From NCBI GenBank assembly GCA_015501585.1, contig JADNRY010000043.1, forward strand, positions 1-64,000: DNA of 64,000 bases, read 5' to 3'. The DNA is from Rhodocollybia butyracea. Lineage: Eukaryota > Basidiomycota > Agaricomycetes > Agaricales > Omphalotaceae. Positions 9,469-19,473 of this stretch are shown here, one piece after another (the first letter of the stretch is position 1; every line of letters begins with the position of its first letter). The position numbers and the translations under genes are program-made. The notes below the pieces were generated by a model. It searched no databases, was not told where the DNA came from, and saw nothing but the letters and a program-made list of their open reading frames with translations.

Positions 9469-9599
9469 AACCAAGAATCCTACTATTCGTCTGGACACTT
9501 GTTCTGCTCTCAACAAGCACTCTTACAACTCCTGTAACATCCTGACACTCTCAGGTGAGTATGCTGTCGACCTTGTGTTGACTGACCGCTGTTTCTACA
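9469..9599 (+). repeat. Copia 3' LTR, right part (R/U5 side)
   Basis: It matches 37988-38118 and ends GTTTCTACA, the inverted partner of the LTR start. The two Copia copies diverge right after this point. Adding 1787-2170 gives about 515 bp, against 516 bp for the uninterrupted LTR at 37603-38118. Confidence 0.85.
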
Positions 9600-10041
9600 A
9601 GCAGCAGCAGATGGTCGCCAAAAGTGCCCACATGCCCAGCGGGTGAACACTTTCTCACGTCCAAAGGTGCTCTGTGTACCCAGTCTCAGCCTAATGGCTT
9701 TGCCTGCTGGTCCCTATGCAAACAGCTTGCGCCAATGAGGATGGAGAGGTAGATAATATTCAATACAATCAACGCGTGACAGCAATTGAGATCCGGGAGG
9801 GCGAAAATCAAAAAATGAACCATGCCGTTCCCGAGTGCGCTGACTTGCTAAGCTCCACAGGTAGCTTGCAATACGCGTTATTTGTCCACAACATATCAAT
9901 TTTATCTGACTATAATTGCAGACTCTCTGTTTGATTGGAGATTAAACAAGTTCTGAAGTACTTACTATCTAATCATTGCTTCCCTTTCTTCCCGTAGTGC
10001 AAAGTTGGAGTAGTGGAAAGATTAGTGGACAGATTCAGTCA
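9600..10041. other. Intergenic DNA without recognised genes
   Basis: A short CAG run follows the Copia LTR. I see no conserved domain in any frame. The 13-mer TTCCCGTAGTGCA near 9993 recurs near 12586. Confidence 0.4.
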
Positions 10042-10402
10042 TTTTTGCAGGACCACTCTCTTCTCACAATACCCCATTTCAAAAAGGAGCACAGGCTTAT
10101 CCTTGATCCCCGCATCCATCGGTTTTCAGTGCTTGCTCATCTCCCTACCCCTCTACCCAGCAGCAAGTTGCAACCTCCTTAGTCATCTGAAGGCCTGAGT
10201 CGTGATGAGTATGCTACATGAACAGGTATGGCAAAGAGGATTGTGAACTGGAATATAGAGAGGCAGAGTAAGGAGGTTGCTGCTGGGTAGAGGAGTAGGG
10301 AGATGAGCAAGCACTGCAAAGCAATGGATGCGGGGATCAAGGATAAGCCTGTTCTCATTTTTGAAATGGGGTATTGTGAGAAGGGTACTGGTCCTGCAAA
10401 AA
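10042..10402. repeat. Imperfect inverted repeat (fold-back)
   Basis: The left arm 10042-10181 (starting TTTTTGCAGGACCA, ending AACCTCCTTA) and the right arm 10269-10402 (starting TAAGGAGGTT, ending GGTCCTGCAAAAA) are reverse complements with scattered mismatches and small indels. They surround an 87-bp spacer. No target duplication was found. RNA across it would form a hairpin of about 140 bp. Confidence 0.8.
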
Positions 10403-10685
10403 TGGGAGTGGTTGGATATTGGGGCTCGTTAGAGGGGTTTCTAGGCTGTGTTTGCATGGGCCATGGAGTGGCAGTGGGGAGCATTGACATAAACATGACG
10501 AGATATAGCATATGCTGGAGGATAGTCCTCAGAAGATGAAATCAGGGTCTGAAAGTACAAGCTGTTGCTAGGTAAATGGTTGTGAGTTTCCCATTCTCTT
10601 TATTGGTCAGAGCCAGGAAGAGCCCCAGACTCCAGTCAGCCCTGGGGCTGGTGGGGCCGATCCTACAAACTAAATGATGATGGCC

Positions 10686-11640
10686 AGTAACGCCGATTGA
10701 AAGAAAAATCACAATTTCGCTGAAAGGGCAGGGATTAATCGGATACGTGGATGGTACTATCACTATTCCCCCTATCCGACAGCCTCCTAACGCTGCCGCT
10801 GTCACCGTTCCTCCTACTCCGGTATATTCCACCAATCCGTCTCGAGATGAATGGACGTTTCGGAATGATAGGGCAAGAGGTATGATCGAGGCATACGTCT
10901 TGGACTTGCCGTCTCTTGTCCCTTCCGTTGACAAGATGAACGCGCATGAAGTCTTTGAGGCCCTGAAGAATGAGTTTGGAAAGACAGATGAGAGAATGAA
11001 GATCCTCTCTAACCGTCGCCTCAGGAACCACATTTTCCGTGACCACGAGCCCATAGACACGTTCTTCAAGACATTCGAGAGTTGAGAAGGGAGGCAATTG
11101 AGGGTGGAAACAATGTCTCAGATACAATCTTGAAGGATGTCATCCTACAGCCCTTTCCGACCTACAGGCCTTTCCAACCTTATCCTTTGATACCATCATA
11201 CAGAATAACACAGCAAACCCAACTACTTACCCTATGTCGGTCTCAGTAATCCAGCAGATTGTTTTTCAATATTCACATACAGAGACTAGACCTGATGCTG
11301 CCGTGTCAGGTGATAGACTACTGCGAGCCAACATTGCTCTCCAGAATAGGATAGAGCATCTTGAACATCAACTTGCGGTGGCTGTTGGTGGATCAGGAGC
11401 AAAAGGGAATGGAAACGGAAAGAAGTGTACTAACTCAAACTGTTTGAGAGAGGGTCACCTAGCAGAAGACTGCTTTAGGAAGGGCGGAGGTAAGGAAGGC
11501 CAGTATCCCCCATGGTGGAAGGGAAAGAAGGATACAACCCCTCAAATAGTAGGAGATTGGCCCCTCCAAGGCTCTGGACAGGAATGGCCATGCCCAGACA
11601 TGATTGGCACTGGTGGCGGCGTTGCGACACCCAGGACCTG
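10686..11640 (+). pseudogene. Decayed Copia-type gag
   Basis: Successive frames read KGQGLIGYVDGTITIPP, then STNPSRDEWTFRNDRARGMI, LKNEFGKTDERMKILSNRRL and DTFFKTFES, the UBN2-like Gag region of Copia elements. At 11401-11520 comes the zinc knuckle CTNSNCLREGHLAEDCF with the typical following GGGKEGQYPPWWKGKK. The reading frame breaks at about 11083 and again before 11234. Protease and integrase do not follow, so this is an isolated gag fragment, apparently from a family different from copy 1. Confidence 0.75.
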
Positions 11641-12247
11641 ACGCTCCCACTGCGGCGGGCGTTTTTCTGGAATATTTTAGTAACCAAATGTAGGTACTTC
11701 GTGATTGGATATTTGGCGGCGTTGGCCGCCGGAGCCCTGGACATAATGCTCGCTCCCAGGCCCACTGTGTGGTGCCGCCTGCAGCAAGCTTTTTGAGCTA
11801 ATTAAGAAATTCCTCGGTCCGACATAATCGGCCCCATTTTTGATGTGGGGCTGACTCCTAAAGATCGGGGCTCTTCCTGGGACAGTGTTTTATACAAAAA
11901 ATCGGACAAGCCTATCACCATTGAAGGGCATGTTAGGCAGAAAAGATGGAGTTGACATTTTGAGGCCACTACCTACAGTTCCCCAATCTAGTATCTTCAT
12001 GAGTCTGGGCCCTCCAGCCTCATAGCTTACTTCAGTCCCTGTTCCAGTGCATATTCACAACACTAAGCATTGTCAGAGGCTTGAACGCAGTGGCTGCTGT
12101 AGTGGGTCATGTATGTACCAGGGGATGATGAAATTGTAGAAATTAGAATGTAACAATGGTCTTGTACTACGGCTGAGTGTTGATTCTATTTTTTGTGAAA
12201 ATTAAATATTAAATTACCATTGCTCTGGCCTCTGGCCTGACATCAGT
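11641..12247. other. Intergenic DNA without recognised features
   Basis: After the gag remnant there is a GC-rich patch (11640-11780), then AT-rich sequence. I see no ORF with recognisable homology and no terminal repeats. Confidence 0.4.
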
Positions 12248-12585
12248 CAAAATGATTGTTTTGCAGAACTGTTACACTCCAAATGATTGTCTGCAGTAGT
12301 AGGCACTCTGAATGATTGTCTTAATTTTGAACACTTTAAATGATAGTTAGCTCAAGGCAATCCAAATGATTGTCTTAATTGGGTACTCAAAATGATGATT
12401 TTCTCAAGGCAATCCAAATGATTGTCCTCAAATAGTAGGCAATCCAAATGATTGTCTTAATTTTGAGCACTCTAAATAATTGCTTGCTCAAGACAATCAA
12501 AATGAGTGTTTGGCAAAAAAACATCTAAATGATTGTTTTTTCAAAAAATGATTGTCTCAAACAATCAAATTAATTGTTTTTACTT
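12248..12585 (+). repeat. Degenerate tandem repeat of AAATGATTGT units
   Basis: About a dozen copies of a core close to CCAAATGATTGTCTTAAT are spaced at roughly 25-35 bp, with spacer words such as CTCAAGGCAAT recurring. Units vary by substitutions and indels. No coding potential. Confidence 0.75.
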
Positions 12586-12735
12586 CCCGTAGTGCATATC
12601 ACTACCAGTCCAATAGCAATCTGCTTGTTAGTTGAACTTAGTTCTTAAAATGTTGTAACCCTACACAGAGTAGTTACATGTAGATACAGATACAGCCACT
12701 AGCACTCATCACCACCACATAAAATTGGCCAAAAA

Positions 12736-12792
12736 TTCTTAAGCCTTAAGCCCTCTTAAGGCTTAACACGGTTAAGGCCTTAACCCTTAGGG
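12736..12792. repeat. CTTAAG-rich palindromic cluster
   Basis: TTAAGCCTTAAG is followed at once by CTTAAGGCTTAA, and then by more GGCCTTAA words, forming a small hairpin-prone cluster. No function can be assigned. Confidence 0.5.
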
Positions 12793-12913
12793 CAATGATA
12801 TGCCAACTCTGGGCTATGCATAAAATACTACTATGAAGCTGAATACCTCACACCAACACCAACACACACCAAAGACTAACATGAGTTCAAGGGGGTTATC
12901 ATTGAACAAGTCA

Positions 12914-13118
12914 GAATCCCCGACTCTGACCGAAGGGAAGGGAGGGTCTTGTAGGTGTCAAATGAGTGTTGGATTCTTCCAAAACCGCCAGATCGGGTAT
13001 TTCTTTCCCACCTGATGTTGAACCGACATGCCGGCTAATTTTGTGATCCCTATTTGATACGGTCATCGGCTCCTATTGAATCCTATAGCACCAACTGCCG
13101 TGCCTGTGGTGTTCATGA
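12914..13118 (-). repeat. Dispersed repeat, copy 1 (shared with 36429-36640)
   Basis: The segment starting CCGACTCTGACCGAAGGG and running through GGGTATTTCTTTCCCACC is almost identical to 36429-36550 and then diverges but stays related (GATACGGTCATCGGCT, GCCGTGCCTGTGGTG). In the minus strand it reads as an open frame (SGGKEIPDLAVLEESNTHLT), so it may be a piece of a transposon gene, but I do not recognise the domain. Confidence 0.7.
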
Positions 13119-15712
13119 CCACAAGGCCCGCCCCGAGCGGCGCATGCGCTTTGGATTTTGCAGCACTTGAGGACCCTTGCCCTCCACTGGGACTTCTTTT
13201 GAGACAATAGCAAACAATAATCATGGTGAAGATATGCTTTTTGATTCTTCAAATGATGGTTCAACTATTCCAAGGCCTTTGATCACCTCAAGAATATTGT
13301 GGTGCGCCTTCCACAGAGTAGAGTTGTAGACTCCATTATTATACCCAATCAGGCTGGCATAGCATGAGCTATGCCTGACTGAGATTGCATTCGCTGGTGA
13401 AAACACCTCCTGAGTCCTCATTTACCCTCCATGGTGTTGGGGAGCCATACAGTAACCAGTTCAGCTTGGATAATAGAAGTCCCGCCACCGTGTTTGACTT
13501 CGGGATAAGTATCATGTATGCGGGTAATGCTTGATCCCATCGTTTGTTTTATTCCTCGATCTTCTTTGGTCCATTATTTTCACATCTTATCTCTCATCCG
13601 AGCTTGCATATTTAACTTGTTACAAAGAAGCACCCCAGTTGTTGCACCCGATGTGTTCCTGGGTGCATATTTATTCTTTTTACTTTACCTACTATATCCA
13701 GTTGTGTCATGGCTTTGGCAAGTGCGCCGTTTGTCTGGAATTATCTCACTGTGAGAGGAGATGTTAGTGTGGTTAGGGCGTTTCTGGATCTGGCGGTTGG
13801 TTCAAGTCGGTTTTTTCAGGTATTTGTTCACATGAAGTGCCCATTACTTATTTATATTCAACCCGGATTTTTTTTGTTGATTGATATTTGGTTCTAGCGA
13901 CTTGTCGGTCAGCACAGTACATCATCGGGACCAAATACTAGACCTTGCGACTGGCTGGTTTTAGATTTTATCTAGGGATTATTGACTATGCAATCCTCCA
14001 GACCACCATCATCCCCTTTGTTCTCCGGGTATCTTTCTGATGCCTGTGAAGTGCCAGGACGTGGCGCTCCTAAAGGGCTTCATGAAATGAGCGAAGATCA
14101 AGAAGGAGAGAGTAGAGAAGAAAGGAGGGAAAGAGAGGGCAGGAAATAAAGAATGGAACTAGACGAAAAAGCAAAAGAAACCATTGTATCCGCTAATACG
14201 CAGATTTTGCGCTTAGGTTTGTAGCCATATATATTGACAATGTATATGTGCTACACATACAATAAGAGGGTTATATGGAGCCCGAACGTGATAACTGTAG
14301 CTAACGCTTAGTATCTCAGCGATAATACTCAGTTAGTCATGACAATACACCCACAAGCGTAGTCTGATACTAAACTAGCGAGGATACTTGAGGTTCCCAG
14401 AGACATCAACACTAGATTGTCAGTCAAGTTCTACCCACCCCAATGCATACACGAATCCGCATACTTGGATGTCTCGAAGTGGGATGAGTACTGGTGGTGG
14501 CATTACCCAGGGAAGGCATCAGAAGGCGAATGCAATCCTTGTACTGCGCTAGCGGAAAGATGGACACCGGAGGATAAGATCTACAATCGCCTTACAGACC
14601 GGAAGGAAGATCTTAACATGTTACGATGACTAGTCAGGTTGCGATGCGGCACAGCTGCTAGATGATTAAGCTAGGCGAATTTGATATTTGATTCTCGGCT
14701 GACTATTGACTAGGAAAGTCCTACTGCAATAAACCCGATGATCTTACGGTGGATAGGCTATCGCCAAGCCACAGCTCTGAGCATTGTGCTAGCACACATA
14801 TCTCTGGGGTTCTTGGTATCTACTCAAAGCTAGCGAAGTGAATTATCACTGGGAAATGTTATTATCTTAAAGGGATTGAGCTGGACTTGCTCAAACCTAC
14901 CAGACAACCTTGAGGATAAACATGCAGACACATACCTGTGTGGAGCCATGAAACATCCGATGGAAGGAATGGTTATTTACGGTACGAGATTCCGCAAGAA
15001 CCAGAATATGTTAACACATTTTAATTTCTTTTACTTTGATACCCAAATCAGGACCGTACCTAAATTGGGACAACTTTCTAGATAAATGTACAATATGTCC
15101 GGGCTAGAGTTTCCTTTCTTAGCTAAATTCCTCTCTTTCTTGAATTTCCATCTTACTCCATTTCTCTCCGACTCTGTTTCATCTCTTTTCATATTAAACT
15201 AGTAAAGACCCAGTATATAAGTGTGATGTATTTATCTTATAAATCAAGTTATCTTGCCACCTCTCATAACCACCCGTTGTGACGAAGTCGAAGGTCTCTT
15301 CACTGCCGGAGTCTGCTAGTCCTCTTAATTGCCCCTGGTTTAAAAGTACCGAGTCAATCAAACACCGTAACTGGGCGTTTGTTTAGGGCATGTACGGAGT
15401 CTAGCTTTCTCTTCGAAGTTAATATTATATTCTATCTTATGAAGTTTGGATTGGTGTAATAGAAGCTTCGTAACAGCTTTTGCGCCCGCTTGAGATTGAG
15501 TTAGATCTTTTGCGTGAATCTAGTTGCTTCCTTAGAGGGGACGGCTTCTAGTAAGGAATTATTCAGCTCCAGAGTGAGGGTTCCTTAGCTAGCTCTTAAC
15601 GAGTATTAGCAAGCCACTAAGATTGTGGTATGAGTTCCTAGTGATTAAGTTCACTCACAGTTTCGTAGCTTGACCCAGAGTTTGGTCAGGGACATTACAG
15701 TGTTACACTAGC
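13119..15712. other. Gene-poor stretch
   Basis: Only short frames occur. The longest, 14417-14629, reads MSVKFYPPQCIHESAYLDVS and has no recognised domain. 14200-15680 has LTR-like composition but no pair of termini could be defined. I see no supported gene. Confidence 0.35.
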
Positions 15713-15854
15713 TGGAGCCAGAGTTTGCCCAGGAGTGTTTCACAACCTGGTTTCTATTGCACTACCTGGAGCCAGAGTTTGCCCAGGAGTGTCCTAGTTG
15801 CGTTGTATTGGTTTTGGTTTTGGTTATCGTTGGACACACACACACACACACACA
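15713..15854 (+). repeat. 26-bp direct repeat pair and (AC)n microsatellite
   Basis: TGGAGCCAGAGTTTGCCCAG plus six more bases occurs at 15713-15738 and 15767-15792, with a diverged third unit near 15671. An uninterrupted AC dinucleotide run occupies about 15834-15854. Confidence 0.7.
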
Positions 15855-18478
15855 GTTATTTGGTTATTTGGGTTTTCGGTTGGACATACGCTCACAACTT
15901 AGACGATAGTCTACGCTAGTTCAGTTCATAGAACTTACTAGACCTTGTTGCACTACGCTAGTTCAGTTGTTTCACTACACTGGCTGGTGTAACATCTTAC
16001 ATATCAATATCTTAACTTTCTTTGGGGAATTCTTGACAACCCAGCCTTGCTCCCTTTAAACAAATTGATAGTCTGGTTAGGTGTGGTCTTGTATTTGTTA
16101 AGTTGTTTTCTAGCGCCTTTCACATACCAGTACAAACCAAGCCAATTACCGCATTGGCCATATCCCTTGTCCCTACTGACTACTGTACCAATCTAGATAT
16201 ACCAAGTAGTTCTACTGTCTTTATCAATATACAAGTTGTTGCACTCTATGTGTTCCTGGGATATTATACTGAGTAGGTCTACACATGGGATGAACATCAT
16301 TTCTCATACTTGGAGCCTTATTTTTATCTGCAGCACAGGTTGTTCCAACACCTGAGTTGATTTGCAATGTGACAGTGTGACGCTGGTGCAGGTTCACTGA
16401 GAGCAGCTCTAAAGTCAGTGGCAAGACAGCAGTGGTAGTTGCCAACTTGCTCTTCTCTGTTTAGTGTTATTACCCTTGAAATCAACTTGAAAATTCTTGA
16501 TTTTTTCTTACTTTGTCTCACTTATTAAGTGATGTGAGAGCTAGGGCCAGAGCCGTTGGGCAGCCTAGGCTATTTGAGCTAGGTCTGGCCAGACTACTTA
16601 TGTACTTAGAAGTTAGTGAGGCAAAATTTTCATGAAAAATTTGAGGGTCAGTATTAAGCTGCAGTAGGACTATAGGATACAATCAAATGTATGTGCTGAT
16701 GCTGCTGAGCAGTGCTAGGACATAGGATGATTTATATGTATACTCAGAGAGACATGTCATCAAATTAGTGGAGCCTGGAAAGTTGTAGACAGAAGTCAAC
16801 TGTCAAACTCAGTACATTGCCAGAAACTGCCCACAACCCGCTGCAGGTGTAGCGTTTTAGTAGAACAATAAAGTCACCTATTAAAGTGTATACCTGTGGG
16901 TGCAGGAAGAGACCCTGAAGTTACGAGAGGCTATGAGGACTATCCAAGTTGGCAGTTTACAATTTTCTGAGATGGTATTGGCTGGGCTTGCTAGAGCTTA
17001 CTTACTAGGTGAACTGAGGCATTAGGCTGCACTGTCTTGTAGGTGGGCAGCGCTAAAAGCGAGTTCCAGGTGTGCTGAACAATGAAACAATGAAATCAGT
17101 AATCAATTTCTATTGTTTTGTTGCAGGAAGGCCTGAGAAAGTGAACAGCTTACATCCTCAGATCAGCAAAGCGTGGGTGAACTGGAGCCGCTGTCAAGGC
17201 ACCATACAGCCGGTTCCAGGGGCCCCCAGCACTGTACGGTGTCAGAAAGTGGCTTTCCGTTCATACATTTTGCTGATCAGCGGCGGCCTCTGGATATAAA
17301 GAAAGCGGCTGGTCCATAGCCAGTAGATTGTTGACACTTGCAAGTTCAACATCAACTCCCAAAGCAAAGCTATGGTACAACTTGGTTGAAGCCTTTGACC
17401 AAGTTGTAATTGGGTGAGCGAAGCGAAACCCATTGATGGAGGTGCCGCTGTGAACAAGCACAGCCTCAATCTGCAGAGGCTGGAATGCTTTGACCGGCCA
17501 AAGCTAGTATGCGCAGCGCCCGAGCTGCCTGTTGACACCGCTTAACAGAAGGAAGTGACAATGACTCATTTGTCCTGTAGTCGGGGATTGCTGCGCAGCA
17601 GCGTTAAGGATTCTTATTGCAAGTACATACATCAGCGTCATATTTGCAAGGTTGTGATAGTTTTCTGTCTCGAGATTCTAACAAACTCGGGCATGCTTTA
17701 ATCTTTATATTTCAGTTGCCTGAACTTAGACTTTGCACTAAAAGTACAATTGACACAGAGAGTATGCACTACTCACAACACTCTCACTGCTATTAACTTT
17801 CTGGAGCATAAGGTAGTAGCTGAGGACTTTGGTTTTCTTTCTTTATACTTTCTTATTTCATTTAACATGTAAGCTTGTTCAATGTGCACTTGTCACTAGA
17901 AGACACAACACACCAACCCTGTAATAGGAATGGGGGGAGGAAAGTGCTTGCCTCCAGTTTGTCTGGAACACCTTCTTATATACTGTATTTCAATATCACA
18001 GTGTAAATACACCATACGAGTTGTGCGGGAGTACATATGCTCTTGTTATTCAATAAACAGCTCATGAAATATTTATTTCACGCGCTGTCTTAAATCTGCG
18101 GGACGCCGCGGCATGATCTGGGAATGATTCCGGAACCTCGGCACGTCAATCTTCATACATCAATCTCCTCAGATCAATTTCTGATGGGAAGTCCCGCTTG
18201 GACCGTTTAACCTTGATACTTGTTCCTTCTGTCTAGTAGTCTTCTAGTTGTAATAAGATACCCTTTGGATCGCTTCAATGTGAGAATTTGGACTGGAATA
18301 TTTGCAAGTGCCTCCGTGTACAAACCTGGACTGACTCATATGAACTGGAGTCATAATGTGTCAATATTGCATTGACTCATTTGTAGTACATAGTTACTGT
18401 GCATTGAGTCATTGACTGTGCAATGATTCTAAATGACTCATAGTGACTTGCCTGGACTTACCAGGGCTTTACCCATCT
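15855..18478. other. Gene-poor stretch with traces of retrotransposon
   Basis: Around 16798-16840 a frame reads CQTQYIARNCPQP, which looks like the second half of a Gag zinc knuckle, with frames broken on both sides. The rest has only short frames. TGACT-rich sequence at 18330-18445 resembles the U3 composition of the LTRs, but no termini were found. Confidence 0.35.
17579..17611. repeat. 33-bp dispersed palindromic motif, copy 1
   Basis: AGTCGGGGATTGCTGCG and the following CAGCAGCGTTAAGGAT recur at 50072-50104 with a single change (G to A). The centre GCTGCGCAGC is a perfect palindrome. Flanks of the two copies are unrelated. Confidence 0.7.
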
Positions 18479-18486
18479 CTACCCTC

Positions 18487-19089
18487 TAGTGTTGTGCCGG
18501 CTGGGGCCCGGCTCAGAAGCCCTGGCTACGGCTCAAAAGCCCCGGCCAGGGCTCGTCAAAAATCTGAGCCGTGCCCTAGCCCCCAGGAAGGGCCGGCTCA
18601 AAGCCGGCTCAGGCTCAGGCCGGGGCCCAGGCGCTAAAGACACATGTCTTGAGGCGCTAAGCTCCCTGTGCTCGGTGGACTCTACACCATGATACTTTGG
18701 CTTTCAGGTTGCTTTCTGAGTGGGTGAGCATTAATACACCTGCTTTTTGAGATGATTTGGATCTGTAAGGCCAATGCAATACATTCATCAGACAAATTAA
18801 TTGACAGTAATGGAGCCGTTCTTCAGCCTGGTTAATACCTCTGGGAACCATCAGTGCAAAATTGGCCACCAGTGATGATACATGTGCTGCTGCACAGAGT
18901 AATTTTTGACGTGCTGCTCAATGTTTCATTAAGCGCTGAGCTCCGGCTCAGGCCCCGGCCCCGGCCCAGGGCTTTGAGAATTCTGAGCCGGGCCTTGAGC
19001 CAGCCCTATGACGGCTGGGGACAGGCTAGGCTCAAAGACGGCCGGCTTTGGGGGCTCAACTGCCCTGAGCCGTAGCCGGCACATCACTA
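18487..19089. mobile_element. hAT-like MITE, 603 bp, GC-rich
   Basis: Ends are TAGTGTTGTGCCGGCT and AGCCGGCACATCACTA, an inverted pair with one mismatch. Perfect 8-bp duplications (CTACCCTC) flank it at 18479-18486 and 19090-19097, the length typical of hAT insertions. Near both ends it has GGCTCAGG/GGCCCGG-type GC-rich repeats. No transposase is encoded. A third copy of the terminus (AGCCGGCACATCACTA) lies at 19441-19456. Confidence 0.85.
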
Positions 19090-19440
19090 CTACCCTCTGG
19101 TGTGCTTTTGTCCCCACATTTGGAGGATGAGCGTAGCTTGTATCTGAGTTTTTCCCCCTTTACAACAACATTCAATAGTCTGAATATAAGTCATATTTGT
19201 GGTGGGTTTCAGTATTCTTTGCACTATCATTGATTACAACTGTGTTCTGTTGCCGAGACTCAGTTTTGATGTCATCAACAATTAACATCTGTGTCTTTTA
19301 ATGATGCCGCGCAGTAACGGCGGATATTGGAATACTTTGTACAGTGCATATGTCTAATACAGCATGACTTGGTGCCAAAAACACTCATATACTGCATGTT
19401 TATGCCCAAACAATTCTGGGCCGTATCAGCGAACACTGCT

Positions 19441-19456
19441 AGCCGGCACATCACTA
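19441..19456 (-). repeat. Isolated terminus of the same hAT-like family
   Basis: AGCCGGCACATCACTA matches the right end of the 18487-19089 MITE exactly. The opposite end was not found, so this is a fragment or one end of a larger rearranged element. It lies 17 bp beyond the stop codon of the minus-strand gene at 19474. Confidence 0.6.
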
Positions 19457-19473
19457 ATCGTGATATCAAGGCA

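Larger units (their letters stand above)
1..9599 (+). mobile_element. Ty1/Copia element, copy 1, 5' end outside window, internally deleted, with a nested Gypsy element
   Basis: The left edge lies inside a Copia pol gene and the element runs through RNase H (stop at 1688-1690), a purine tract (1779-1785) and a 3' LTR starting at 1787. The LTR is split by another element at 2171-9463 and resumes at 9469, ending at 9599. Its ends read (T)GTTGAAAC and GTTTCTACA, a near-perfect inverted pair. A second copy at 36703-38118 has the same LTR uninterrupted and gives the boundaries. The RT catalytic core has been deleted around 808-812, so the copy cannot be autonomous. Confidence 0.88.

Noticed and set aside
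10542..11127. Minus-strand ORFs of 175 and 130 residues
   Set aside because: Shadows of the plus-strand Copia gag, which has recognisable Gag and zinc-knuckle motifs.
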